Shown here piece by piece: positions 32,966-45,166 of a DNA stretch of 64,000 bases. The DNA is from Chondrus crispus. Taxonomy: Eukaryota > Rhodophyta > Florideophyceae > Gigartinales > Gigartinaceae. The translations under genes were made by a program, and so were the position numbers. Numbering within the stretch: position 1 is the stretch's first letter; each line of letters starts with the position of its first letter. The notes beneath the pieces were generated by a model that was not told where the DNA came from, searched no databases, and saw nothing but the letters and a program-made list of their open reading frames with translations. Where the stretch lies: positions 32,890-96,889 of the forward strand of contig NW_005179242.1 of assembly GCF_000350225.1 (NCBI RefSeq). The letters are read 5' to 3'.

Positions 32966-35194
32966 GTGCTTTCCGGTCGCCGTCGATTTGTCACTTTTCT
33001 CTCTCTCTCCCTCATCTTATTTACACAAGAGACAGATCTCTGCTATTATGTACATCTCGCCGTATGCAGCATATTCCTCCTTCGTCGTCGTGTCCGCGTC
33101 CTATCCGAAGAACGCTTTTCGCAATTTGGACCACACAATCTTACCGTGGCCGAAAGGCTACCCGGTGCCCCCTCGAGAGGGCTCGGTAGTACCGTACCTC
33201 CGAGCGCCGCCGCCCCCGAACGTTGGCGTCCGACTTGTGCCGCTACCAGTCCGACTGCAGAAGGAAGCCGTCCACCGATAGACCCGCACTTCGCGTCCGA
33301 CACCCAAGCCTTGCCGCCTATCGCCGGAAGTAGGCGGCAAGTGGACCGCGTATCGTACGCGGACGAACAGGACCGTGGAGGAGCCGCCCGCGGATCCGGA
33401 GAACCGATGTTCTACGTCGATCCCCGCTGGGGCGGCTACCCGCCGGCGAGTTACGCCGAGCATCCAGGTCCGGTAGACGCCCGTACGCTACCGGTTACCT
33501 CCTTCGGCACGCTGGGTCCCGCTGAACCCGGGCTCAAGCCGGTACATACGATGATCCAAGAGTTCACCGCCGTTGCTGACTATCGTATGTACCGCTTGGA
33601 TAACACCTCGAGGCTCGTTACCTCGGGTGACGCGGGACGGATCGCGAAGTACGTCCAACGCTGTCGTGGAATCCGTCCTACGATGCGCAGCTTCGACGGT
33701 ACCGACCCGATTCAGCTGCTGCCGTTCTTGAAGGATATCCGGATCACCTTCAACTCGCAACACCTGACCGAAGGTGTTGCGGTACGAGTCCTCGCGCACT
33801 TCCTCGAGCGCGACGCGGAGCGCCTGTATACGAGTTATACCATGCGTGGCCTCCGCGCCGGCCAGCTCCACGACGACGTCAGCTGGCCGGAGCTCGTTAA
33901 TCAATTCTTGAAACGCTACCTCACGGACGACATGTTAGGTGAAGCGTACGACGTTGTCGCTACCGCGCGACAGCAATCGCATGAGACGGAAAGCACGTTT
34001 ACTGCCCGACTCAAAAATGCCGCGTTCCGATGCACGGAAGTGTTCTCCGAACAGTCCCTCGCGCACTACTTCGTGCAGGGACTTGCACTGGCAACCCGTG
34101 CCGCAGTATCCGAAACTGTGCAAAGGCTCGCAGGCAGTCAGAAGACCGATCTTCCGACCATCCGCCGTATCGCCAGGGCGAAAGGTACAACGTACCGCGT
34201 TCGGCGCCGTTTACCTCTGCCGGATCCAAAACCGGCAGGGAGGGCTGGCAGGACTACGAAGTCTGCCGCGACAAGTTCGCCCGCTTCGACCCTCCATATC
34301 AGGGAGGATGACTGGCAGGCCGACCCTGTCCTCATTACGCAAGGAGCAGGGCCCGTGGGGGCACGAATCCCCTCACCGATGTCGAACGGAACGACATCGA
34401 GTTACGCGACCGCATTCGCGGTCACTCCGAGAGTGGCAAGGGGCACGGACCCCCACGTCGCCGAGCTCGATATCTCGAATCGAGAAAAGGGAAGCGCCTC
34501 GCCCCGCGTGCACCTCCTCACGGACAAGGAGGCGCGACACGCGGCGACCTTCGCCTCAACGGACGGCAGCGCGTACTTGTGCTGGCTATGCCGTACGTAC
34601 GGGCACGCCATGTACGCGTGCCCGTTCCTGTCGCAGGAACAACGAATGTTCACGGCGTACAGGGACTACCGCTACCAGATGGAGACGCACCCCGGTGCGC
34701 GTAATCTCCTCCGGCAGGCGGCGAGCGAGGGCCGTCCCCCGCGTCAAGGTTTCCCGAACCGATCGGGTGGGGGCGCGCGCTTCGCCCCCCGTGGAGGCGG
34801 GTACCGTCGTAACGAAGTCGATCATTGGGATCGACCCGCCTACCGCCAGACGACCACAAGGTACCCCCGACAAGTAGAAAGGGGGGACCAAGACCGTTCT
34901 CGGTTACCCCAACAGGTACAAAATGCAATAATGTACCTGCAAGACTGGGTAGAGAATCCGTACCCTCTACCCACGGAGACTCACGAAGAAGAGCCGACTG
35001 GCTTCGTCCCCGATATCCTGCGACGACCGGACGCCGCAGGTCAAGGCCCGGAAGTACCCGAATACTTCTCCAAGGCCGCCGAACCGCATTGGGGGAATCG
35101 TCCAGACCCACGCGGCCGGCTACTCGAAGAAGACTTGGCCATCGATAGCCAGGAGGTTAGCTCCGATAGCACGGGTAGTTCGAAAAAAGGGTAA
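32966..35194 (+). CDS. gypsy Gag
   Basis: The 742-residue frame is intact. The true start may be an internal Met such as that at 33408 (MFYVDPRWGG), because the first 100 residues look compositional. Residues about 240-410 form the retrotransposon Gag domain (FDGTDPIQLLPFLKDIR, WPELVNQFLKRYL, QSHETESTFTARLKNAAF, LAHYFVQGL). A CX2CX4HX4C knuckle (CWLCRTYGHAMYAC) lies at about residues 539-552, for RNA binding. An Arg/Gly-rich tail follows. Gag ends 640 bp before protease in a different frame, an unusually wide gap. Confidence 0.8.
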   Translation: MLSGRRRFVTFLSLSLILFTQETDLCYYVHLAVCSIFLLRRRVRVLSEERFSQFGPHNLTVAERLPGAPSRGLGSTVPPSAAAPERWRPTCAATSPTAEGSRPPIDPHFASDTQALPPIAGSRRQVDRVSYADEQDRGGAARGSGEPMFYVDPRWGGYPPASYAEHPGPVDARTLPVTSFGTLGPAEPGLKPVHTMIQEFTAVADYRMYRLDNTSRLVTSGDAGRIAKYVQRCRGIRPTMRSFDGTDPIQLLPFLKDIRITFNSQHLTEGVAVRVLAHFLERDAERLYTSYTMRGLRAGQLHDDVSWPELVNQFLKRYLTDDMLGEAYDVVATARQQSHETESTFTARLKNAAFRCTEVFSEQSLAHYFVQGLALATRAAVSETVQRLAGSQKTDLPTIRRIARAKGTTYRVRRRLPLPDPKPAGRAGRTTKSAATSSPASTLHIREDDWQADPVLITQGAGPVGARIPSPMSNGTTSSYATAFAVTPRVARGTDPHVAELDISNREKGSASPRVHLLTDKEARHAATFASTDGSAYLCWLCRTYGHAMYACPFLSQEQRMFTAYRDYRYQMETHPGARNLLRQAASEGRPPRQGFPNRSGGGARFAPRGGGYRRNEVDHWDRPAYRQTTTRYPRQVERGDQDRSRLPQQVQNAIMYLQDWVENPYPLPTETHEEEPTGFVPDILRRPDAAGQGPEVPEYFSKAAEPHWGNRPDPRGRLLEEDLAIDSQEVSSDSTGSSKKG

Positions 35195-35352
35195 AGACGG
35201 TTACGTACACGCGGTCGCGTTAGCCGTCTTTTCCCGGCGAACTAGACCCGACCCCGCGTGCTCGCCTAGGACATGGGGGGTATTGTCCGATAACACATCC
35301 CCCGCTACCGGGGGCGAGCACGGGAGCTCCTGTAATGCTGATACAGTTTGAT

Positions 35353-35645
35353 GCCAAGAACTAGTCCGATGCCTCCAACCGCCGGTCGTGGCGGAGGCGA
35401 CGGCGCCTTTATTTCCTACTAAGTAGATAGCGCCTTATTGGGATTGTCCTATTTGTACTGTGTCTTGTCTGGATGGAACCAGGTGATGTAGTGTGGGGTG
35501 CCCATAACATGTGATCGCCAAGAACTAGTCCGATGCCTCCGACCACCGGTCGTGGCGGAGGCGACGGCGCCTTTATTCCGTACTGAGTAGATAGCGCCTT
35601 ATTGGCATTGTCCTATTTGTACTGTGTCTTGTCTGGATGGAACCA
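35353..35645 (+). repeat. 164-bp-period direct duplication between gag and protease
   Basis: A segment starting GCCAAGAACTAGTCCGATGCC and ending TTGTCTGGATGGAACCA occurs at 35353 and again at 35517, nearly identical. Each copy has a palindromic CCGGTCGTGGCGGAGGCGACGG part. It sits in the non-coding gap of the gypsy element. Confidence 0.85.
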
Positions 35646-35837
35646 CATACAGGAGGGAGCGCGCGTCGAGGCCGCCGAAAGCCCGACGTTAGGGGAACAA
35701 GGCACCGGGACAGCCGACGTCGCGGTGAGGCGTAACGATGGCGACGGGGGCATCGACGACCGAAAAGATTCGGTCGACCCCCTCACTCCCGCCAGCTCAA
35801 GGTCGCCCCGAAGGTTTTCGACGGCGTCATTTGCCTT

Positions 35838-38800
35838 ATGACGTCGAAGATTTACAACGTCCTCGGCTCGATAGCCACAGAGGGAAATGCATTTAAACCC
35901 GGCAAGATCGCCGTTGATACGTGCTCGGGGTATAATCTGGTGAGGAAGGCCGACCTTCCCCCCGATTGGATGCGTTACGTCGTGCACGACGCACCTCTCC
36001 CACGATTGGTAGGCGCGAATTGCAACCCCCACAAACTTTCGGCCGTCGTCCGCCTGGCCGTGCGGTTGAGGAAAACGGTGTTCCGAGTTCCGTTCGTAGT
36101 CGCGGACCAGCTCGGCGTGCCGGTCCTTCTCGGCACAGCCTTCATCGATACGCACGTGCGATGTATCGACATTGAAGCTCAACGAATGCAGCTACGCCAA
36201 GGCGGTTCCGTCGCCATCGTCGACGGAAAGGGGGAGCCGACTGCCCCTATCAGGCGACACGGGCGACACACGGGTCGGCCGGACGTACGCGAGGAGGCCC
36301 CGCAGGCGATCCGAATCGCCCGCTGGGTTACCATCCCCGAGATGTCGCAAGACCGCGTGCTTGTGACAACCGCGGGGAGGGGCCTCGTGTTCCTGGAACG
36401 TAAGCCCTCACTCCAACACCGACATGGAGTGAGGCTGACGAATGGCGTCGCGGAGGTCCTACCGAATTAGACCTTCGACGTCATCGTCGCGAATTTCTCA
36501 CGACGAGAAAGGCGGCTTCCGAAGCACACCGTCGTGGGATACGCGAAGCGCCACCCCCTTGCGATCCTTACTCCCCAACGTAACGTCGCCGAGGGGATCG
36601 CGCACGCGCTACACCTGCCCGCCTTGACCGATCAAGTTGGTGGGGTAGGAGTTGGCCTACCCAACTCCGACGATAAGACCACTGCCGGAGGCAGGGGGGT
36701 CCACCCGGACGAACGGTCACATTTATGCCAACCGACGGCGAGGGGTAATGTACTCCATCAGCAGAAGGATCGCGGAAATCCACCGATGGATTGGGAAAAA
36801 GAGATCGACCTGTCGTACATCGATGATGACAAGCTCCTTGGTCACTTACTCGAGATGCTCCGTAAGCACTCGAGTCTGTGGAGCGGGGCGCTTGGAACGA
36901 TCTAAGCCAAAGAGCACCGTATTCCGCTCGAACCGGGAACGAAACCGATTCGTTTTATGCCCTATAGGAAGGGCCTGGCCATGCGCGAAATGGTCGCGAA
37001 GGAGGTCAACAAGATGTTTCGCGCAGGGGTAATCGAACCCGCGAGCACCGAGTGGGCGTCCCCCGTGGTGCTCGTACCGAAGAAAGACGGCTCTCTTCGG
37101 TTTTGCGTGGACTACGGGCGTCTCAACGCGAAGAACGCAGCGGATTCATATCCGCTGCCACGGATGGACGACTGCATCGACTCGTTAGGAGATGCAGCCG
37201 CCTTCACCACGTTGGACTGCAATTCCGGTTATTGGCAGATCCCGGTCGCTTCGGAGGACCGGGATAAGACCACGTTTACGACGCACATCGGCACGTTTCG
37301 CCACTTGCGCATGCCGTTTGGACTCAAAGGGGCAGCGGCCACCTTCCAACGTGCGCTCGACATAATACTCTCCGGAGTCCGCTGGCAAATATGCCTCGTC
37401 TATCTCGACGACGTGATCGTGTTCTCCCGTACGCACGGAGAACACGCGAGGCATCTAGATACCGTCTTGAGCTTACTGCGGAGTTCCGGTATCTCCCTCA
37501 AGCTCAAGAAGTGCAGCTTCTTCCGACCGAAGGTGCACTACCTGGGGCACGTCATTTCCCCAGGCAAGTTGAGCGTGGCCGATTCGGCGGCCTGCGCTTT
37601 CAAGACGTTCACGTTCCCGAGGACGCTGACGCAGGTGCGCTCGTTCTTCGGGGCGTGCAACGTATACAGCCGATTCTTTAAGGGGTTCGCGAAGATGGCG
37701 CGTCCTCTGACCGACATGAGGCGCAAGGATGCAGATCCTGACTGCTACAACCGCACAGAGCTGCAACTTCAGGCGTTCGAGAACCTTAAGAAGTGCTTGA
37801 TCGCTCCGCCGATCCTCGCGTTGCCCCGGCACGGCCGTCCGTACATGAAAGACACCGACGCGAGTGCCTACCAGCTCGGCTGCACCTTACTTCAGGAGCA
37901 CGAAGAGCCGAACGACTGGCGCCCCGTGGGGTATTGGTCGTACTCACTGTCCGATAGTGAGAGTAACTACAGCGCTCCGGAGCGCGAGTGCTTCGCCGTA
38001 GTGTGGGCGGTCCGCACACTACGGCCGTACGTAGAAGGCACGAATTTCACCGTACGGACGGACCATGACGCCGTCCGATGGCTCATGTCCCTCACCGAGA
38101 GTTCCGGAAGACTCACCCGGTCGCGGCTACGTCTGGCTGAATACGACTTCACCATTCAGTACCGCCCCGGACGCGTGCATCAGGTGCCCGATGCCCTGTC
38201 ACGACTCGTGTCGCCGAAGGTCGCCGGTGATCCTCGCCCCACCGTCGAGGTGGATGACGACATCCCCACTTTCGACGGGGGCACGACAGTGCGAGACGTA
38301 TCGAACGAGCTCACGGGCCACGCTTGTAACGCGAGCTGTGATCATCAGGCCGTTCATGTCTTCGTAACGACACGGAATCAAGCCGAAGCCCGAACAAGGT
38401 CGCGCACATGGACGCGCGACGAACCGCGAGGCGAGGACGAAGCCTCCGCTCTCCAAGGACCCAATTCGTTTTGGGAGGAGAACGATGAGTTCGACGCCGC
38501 CGACATCCAGCGCGCCGCAGACCCCGAGGCTGGCGCGCTCGACTCCCCGGTCGCCCCACCGCAGGACGACCTTCCGGCCGCTCTTACGATAGAGGAGATA
38601 GCCGAGGAGCAACGCGTGGATGACTTCTGCGAAACAGTTTTGGCATGACAGTCAGAGTCCCGGGACTCCGCGTTCTTCGAGGACCACCAAGGGGTGCTCA
38701 AGCGGAGACAACCCTTCGACCGTGATATCGTTCAGGTGGTGGTACCTCGGACGCTCTGCGCTAGGCTCCTTCGCCTGTGCCACAACCCAGCCATCGCGGC

Positions 38801-41113
38801 GCACCCGGGCCAGAATTGTATGTACTACGCACTTCGATGCGAGTACTACTGGCCCCACCTGGCTGCAAACGTCGCAGCCACGGTGCGAGGGTGTCGAACC
38901 TGCGCGATGAACCGCGTGAAACTGAGGAAACGTCTCAACCGATTGAGATTGTTTCCAGCTACGAGGCCCCTCGAGAGCCTCGCGATCGACATCTTGGGGC
39001 CGCTCCCCAAGACGAAGACAGAAAAACGATTCCTGCTCGTGATTACGGACCGCTTCATGTAGTGCAATACCCGTCTCGGGTAGGAGGGTGAAAGGAAGTG
39101 AGAAAAGGAAAAACTTTGGATACTGTGGTCCGGGCTGGAGGACACACGTGTGCAACTATGCGCACGATTATTTTAAATATTTAATTCTATTTACAAATTA
39201 GATCTAGAATCTAGAGCCGAGAGCTACTGTACTCGCCCCGGCGGGGCTATATAGCATAGTCCAGTTACCAACCCAAGTGAGTAAAGGTAACCTGAGTTGC
39301 CGGAGTTAGATCTCGCCTTCGTCGAAGACCGCTTCCGTTCACGCGACGCGCTTCACTTCTACGCTGCTAACGACATCCTCTATTGCTCGGGGTCCCCTAT
39401 CCTTATCCTTTTACCTTTTCTATCTCTAATTCCTATCCTTTTCTATCTCCACATCAATTTTTCCCTTAATTGTGTTGGTTCCATTGGAGTCGGTCGCGAC
39501 CGATCCGGTGTTGGTGTGATTGCCATCGGGCTGCACGTAGGTCGTAGCGCTGCTACAGTGTCCTGTCCCGTCGGAAGGCTGTTGCAACGACGCCTCCTTC
39601 ACAGGTCTTATCATACAAGACCGTGTTGGTGCCACCAACCGCGATTGCGATCGCATTGGTGTCGGTGTTTTGCCATCGGGCAACACGTTGGTCGTAGCGC
39701 TGCTACACAATTACGATCCCGTCGGGTAGTGCTAATCGAGCCCCCGTCGAAGACGTTGAAGTATACTCAAGGTGTCGAAGACGCTCAACGAGTTTTGGCC
39801 TTACAACCCAGCGAACCACGGTCACCTTTCAGTAGACGACGCCCAACCCGCACTCGTCGAGCACTCAAGTCTTCACAAGTCTCTACCACCATTATCCTCC
39901 CGGGCCGGGCATTTTTCCTTACCCCCCCGTCGGAGTTGAGCTACCGTGGGCCGCAAGCCCACACAACGGGAAAGGGAGTCTCGAACGCTCCGTAGCGCGT
40001 GCCATCGGCAGTGGTTGTTGCTGTTTCTGTTTTTTTCTTTTTGTTTGACCGTCGGACTGTATTCGCGGCCTGCCAGGCACATTGCACTACACTTCAGTAA
40101 GCTAACGCAAGTGGTTGCGCTCCGCACGATAACAGCGTACAACGGTCGCAGTTTCGTTCTGCGACTCGTGGGTGTTCAAGTATGGCGTCCCTCGCACGTT
40201 GCTTTCGGACAACGGGCCTCAGTTTAATGCCAAGTTCGTCCAGAGCACGTGCCGCGTTCTGGGGATAGCGAATTTGTACACTTCGGCGTATTATCCCCAG
40301 ACGAACGGGCAAGTCGAGCGATATAACCGAACAATCACCTCGATGCTGAGGAACTACGTGGGTGAACACCAGGAAGACTGGGATGTGTACGTGGGGCCGC
40401 TTACGTATGCGTACAACTCCCACGTACATCGCACCACACGCACCACGCCGTTTGAGCTCGTGCTCAGCAGGCCACCGCCGGAGTTCTCTCTCCGACGGGC
40501 GGACGGCGACGCGCCCCCGTCCGATAGGGGGAACCAACGTGCCGAGTTCCTGAAGACCTTGGACTCGACCATCCAAAAGGCCTACGGGAGCCTGCGTCGG
40601 ACACAGGCTCGCTACAAGCGCGACTTCGATAAGCGCATACGACGTATTAATTCCCGGCTCCGTCCCGGAGAATACGTATATCTCAACCCCACCGATGGGG
40701 CTATGACATCGAACAAGCTCGCCTCGCCCGCTGTCGGACCCTACCGCGTGCTCGCCAATGACCGCCGAACCATCACGATCGATCGTGATGGGGTCCCCGA
40801 GCGAGTTTCAGCCGACCGCTGCGTGTACGCGCCGTCTCCGATAAACGGGCCACGAGCAAGTACGGCGACCCCGCGGGATCTCGCCGACAAGGTCACCGCG
40901 GGAACGCAGTATGCCGTCGAACGGCTACTGAGACATCGAGTCATGGAAGACGAAACTATGGAGTTCATCATCAAGTGGGCGGATTACGACACGCCCACTT
41001 GGACTGCGCGGACTCACGTCCCGGAGGAGTTGGTGTCTCGTTACTCCCAACGCCTCCGGAGGCGCACCGGCAGAAGCCTCTCCCCAGACGTGAACACGGA
41101 CGTTCACGCTTAA
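35838..41113 (+). pseudogene. gypsy Pol: protease, RT, RNase H, integrase-chromodomain, interrupted
   Basis: One frame carries the polyprotein with stops TAG 36468, TAA 36903 and TGA 38646; coding resumes in the same frame after each. The protease motif reads DTCSG (35916-35930), with Cys where catalytic-loop Gly is expected. RT has YLDDVIVFS. RNase H has TDASAYQLG. Integrase has the HHCC finger (HNPAIAAH...CRTCAMN), first Asp in AIDILGP, second Asp in LLSDNGPQF and Glu in NGQVERYN. A solo LTR (39058-40091) splits DRF from SKLTQVV, and one extra base near 40142 shifts the frame. A chromodomain at about 40910-41044 (YAVERLLRHR...FIIKWADYDTPTW) would target insertion to marked chromatin. Confidence 0.85.
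39058..40091 (+). mobile_element. solo LTR (1034 bp) inserted in the gypsy integrase
   Basis: The ends are TGTAGTGCAAT and ATTGCACTACA, a perfect 11-bp inverted pair with TG...CA termini. The 5-bp direct repeat CTTCA flanks it (39053-39057 and 40092-40096). Removing the insert and one repeat rejoins integrase residues DRF and SKL. Inside are two similar blocks about 145 bp apart (TAGGTCGTAGCGCTGCTACA type) but no gag or pol. This family differs from the host element's own LTR. Confidence 0.9.
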
Positions 41114-41122
41114 GGGGGGGCC
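41110..41122 (+). promoter_or_regulatory. polypurine tract at the pol end, upstream copy
   Basis: CTTAAGGGGGGGCC directly follows the pol stop and matches the tract that precedes the 3' LTR at 45152-45166, but here no LTR follows. Confidence 0.55.
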
Positions 41123-44100
41123 CTCAACTGCTCCTTCGCGGATTAGCCCCAGCCTGCACGAACAGACTAAATGGGGGAGCGAAGGAGGACAGTGGACCCT
41201 ATCGGATGGTCACAGCCGGGGACGTGTTCAAGTCAATTCGTCTTGACTTCTCGGACGTCAAGGACGCGAGACATAAGAACAGGACAGTACGAACTGCCTG
41301 AAAAAATGTTGGGCCCTCGTAATGACCGACATTACGAGGACGGCAAAACCCCGTTCGGATCGAAAAAGTCAGACGACCCCCCCCCAAACAGGATTGCCGG
41401 ACGATCCGTTAAGTCCAAGCAACCACCGCGAGCAGGGACGCTCGACGAACGAGGCGATCAGCGTGGGAATCACGAGGGCCCCTCGGTGGGCAGAGTAAGC
41501 GACCAGAATGCCCGTCGCTTGTGTCTCGGAGTATCCGAGAAGGTTGGGGCTCACTTCGGGCCCTCCGTCCGCATCCGGGTCCGATAAACCGACGGACGAC
41601 GTGGTCATGACCCTATCGATAGGGGTCGTGCGCGAGGAAACGCGCAAAAGGCATGTGGAGATGAGCAGGCGAGTGAGGCTGCGTTCGCCCCAACAGTCGC
41701 CAGGATTGTTAAGGAAGGGGCGCAAGCGCGAGAGCAACTCAGTTGGAGGGGCAGCAATATATGCGCACGGACGCGAGACACTTCAAAACCGCCGCCGAGA
41801 CATGACCGGCAATAAGGGAAATTACGGGGCGTGAGAACGTTACACGTGAGCGGCGCCAGATGCGCGCCATGCACCAACACCGATTGCGTCATCACCAAAT
41901 CACTGCCGCCACCATACCCCGAAAATAACGAAAAATGTAAGGGGGCGAAATTACAGCAGCACGTGCGCAGCGTGCACAGGTACTGCACGCCATACGATAA
42001 ACAAAGAAATGGCGGACGGCGCTGTACGGGGGTACAACGGGTACCACCAGAAGGAACACACGGCCCCTCCCTCACCGGAGGGTGAGGAGTGTGCGAGCTC
42101 GACCGGAACGCCGCATCGGACGGACCCCTTGCACTCTCGACGCTCGAACCCCCAAGCCGACCAAGCGGCTTTCCCTCACAGTCTCCTCCGCAAGCGCTCG
42201 ACCGCCTGCCGGTCGAGAGACAGGCCCGAGCCGTCCCCCGGCGAGCCGCTCCTGTGCCGTCGAGCCTCCGCCGTCGAAGGCGGAGGGGCGCAGGAGAACT
42301 CGAACCCACGACAGCCGGCGCTTCTAACATCTCCCTTGCGCTGTGTACGCCTCCTTCGATTTCCCCGCTTACAGGGAATATGTCGCTACTGGCGGAACGA
42401 CCGAGAACAACTGCCCGAAGACGCCCAAGGCAAGTGCCGTGGAGGCGGAATCCATACTCAAAAACGGGGGCGCGCCTTCACCACCCCCCCGCACGCCGCG
42501 CCACGGACGCGTCGTGCAGAGCGTCGCAAGGGACGTGGATGTCCTCGTGGATGTCCACGGCGGACCCAGGACTCACTTCGAGTGAAACAAAGGTCTCATA
42601 CGGGACGGACAGCATGATACAGCAGATAATCCCGAAAGAAGTCTCGCTGAAGGCCCCTGTGCCACCTCCTGAAACGGGGAGGGCACGAGCGAACGACCCG
42701 ACCGGTCGTTGGCCATACCGACGACCTGGCGCTGCGTACACCTTCGCGTAATTAATCGCGATGGCGCACAGAGGAGGGCTTCCACAAGAGTCCGCTAGGA
42801 CCAACGCGCGCAGGGCCTTCGAGGTCGAATCTCGGGCCATGTCGTGCTGCATCTCGAGCCGCCCAGTAGTTCAAACCTCACCCCGTCCCGCTTTAGGGAC
42901 TCGCTGGTAGCGAAGGGATCACCGTCGGCGATGGGGTACTGTCGGCTCAGAACTGTTTTGTCCGACGGAAGGGAAATGAGGAGACCGCCAGGAAAGGCGG
43001 CGATAGTCGCAGGGAAGCCCTTGGGCCGTCGAGAGCCGACCGAAGGGTGCGGCACTCACGTGCGCGCGACACGCCCCCTTGTGAGACTACATGCGTTGGA
43101 AACTCGTCCGACACGTCTCCCTCTCCGGACCCTCCTCAATCGCGGGACCGTAATCGATCGCTCATCGCCCTACGCTCCCCCCTGAATAAGTCGGGACGTA
43201 TGGGCGGCCTCAGGCCCGGTCGAAGAGCGACCGCGAAAGGCGACCTCGGAGTGACCTCCCCAGGACCGTACCGGTTCCATCCGCCGCAGACGGGACCAAT
43301 AAGACGTCGGCTTCCCCGGCTCCTTCCCAAAGAAAGAGAGGCGAGTGACGGGGACCCACGAAAAATACGGCCACGCGTAGCCTCAACGAACGCATTGAGG
43401 ACGCTGACGTACCCCCCTCTCTCTTCGCGGCCCTCCACAGCCATACGCAATGGCACGTGCTAGCCCAGAGCCGGCGATAAGCAGCAACGCAGATGCTCCC
43501 AAGAGGCCGAGGGGGAGGGACCAACGGACGACCTCCCCCCCATGGCCACCGCGCCTCAGAGAAGGAAAATACGCGGGGAGAATGGTGAGGAGCCGTACCG
43601 CTCGCTCTCCCCGTTCACGCCCCACGGGGGACGTCTACGATATGAAGGACGTGTGTGGAGCACGCGGCAAGGTGCACAATCGGAGGGCTGGACTGGTGGT
43701 CCTGATGGAGCGATTACGCTTTCCCGTCTGGGGGCACCGACTGGCACGAGTCGGGACAGACCAGCCCGGAAGAACGGACACACCAACGGAGGTGTGTCAG
43801 GAGCTGATCATACGGACAGAGGAGAAGGGTTTCAAGCCCGTCGGGAATCTGTTTGACACCATGCTGGTAGGCGCAGGACGCCATCCCAGTGTGAGAACCC
43901 TCGACTCGGAAAGGACTGGTGTCGGGCATGACAGCAAGATTGGACTGAAGGTCACCAATGTGTGGCAGACGACTAATCCTACGATTTAGGGCGTCGGCGA
44001 TCGCTACAGTACTTACAAATCTACCCATTCCGCCGACGCCATGGCGCGCATCGTCATTCGCGACGGTCGCGCTCCACACAAGGACCCTATGCCTGACTTG

Positions 44101-45151
44101 CTGACCTCGTACGCCGCGTGGGAAACGAGGGAGAAGGACCAAACTACTCGTCGGCGGGTCAGCGTGGGAAAATGGTAGATTCGGAGTGCACTGTAATGGG
44201 TGATCGAGTGCTGAAGCTGACCGCTTTAAAGAAACAAGCATGGGATGGCACGCGTGAGTACTGTGTCATCATCGACCAGAAGGGCATGCTCGCCTTTGTT
44301 GGTGTCGTATATACCGAGGTGCGCGCGGGTTCAAGCAAGAAGCGCTGGCAAGGCTGAGCGCAGCCAATGACGCGCAAGACGGCACACGACCCGACTACTT
44401 GATTTCCATGCTGGGGCGTGTCAAAACCGGGATGCTACAGCCGGACGACATGCTCACGCCACTGCTGCGCAAGGAGCTGTAGCTGGAATTGACTGGCGGG
44501 GAAGTGCAAGAGCTGCTCGAGTCGGTAACCAAAGTATCTGATGCGGATGAACCAGATCGGCGAGGACCCTATGTTAGCGACGTTCAAGGAAAAGGGGAGC
44601 TGTTTGCTGAGGAGGCAGTCAGTTTGGGGGAGAACATTGTTTCTCTGCACGGGCTCATGATGCAGAAGCTGCAAATCCTGATGCATTTGGGCGAGCGCAA
44701 CCGGATGTCATGCCGGCGGTAAGCGGATGTGCCGCACATGCTGCGAGAGCTCGGCAATGACCTCGTAGCCAGCAAGAAGCGACCGCAAAGGCCGAGCGCA
44801 AGGTGACCGGCAACGGTGGGGTAGACATAATGCCACACACGCGGGGAGGGGGCTATGAAAAACACGGGTACAGTACGCACAGTGGGGAAGTCGTGCGCGA
44901 AGAGGGGGAAGAAAGGTGGCAGGGGTGCGGAGATCGCGCAACGCCTCGTACGGGACTGGACGCCGGTAAGTTCGTCGGGTCTGAGGGGGAAGGGCGAATG
45001 ACCAGCGTGCGCGTAGGGGGGTGCGATGAGGAGCACGGAGGACAACGGCCAGAGAGCGGAGGCGACAGAGGGAGCATGATCGGCCGTATAGATGGCGTGG
45101 CCGGACATGTATTCCCCTCTCTACAAGCACCCGTGGACGCGGACGTCCCAG
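41123..45151. other. 4-kb GC-rich segment between pol and 3' LTR, no recognised gene
   Basis: Many frames are open on both strands because of base composition. Around 44040-44700 the plus strand carries more protein-like pieces (MARIVIRDGRAPHKDPMPDLL; EQ-rich GEVQELLESVTKV, LGENIVSLHGLMMQKLQIL) broken by stops, perhaps the decayed end of an extra gene. The segment is bounded on both sides by the same pol-end and polypurine sequence. Confidence 0.5.
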
Positions 45152-45166
45152 CTTAAGGGGGGGCCG
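45152..45166 (+). promoter_or_regulatory. polypurine tract before the 3' LTR
   Basis: CTTAAGGGGGGGCCG lies immediately before the TGTAGTATAACC that opens the LTR, the expected plus-strand primer position. Confidence 0.7.

Noticed and set aside
39297..39995. 232-residue frame inside the second solo LTR
   Set aside because: Its boundaries ignore the LTR's internal repeats and no motif is present.
41605..42330. 241-residue minus-strand frame in the GC-rich part of the gypsy 3' region
   Set aside because: Ser/Arg/Cys-rich composition without motif; neighbouring frames on both strands are equally open.
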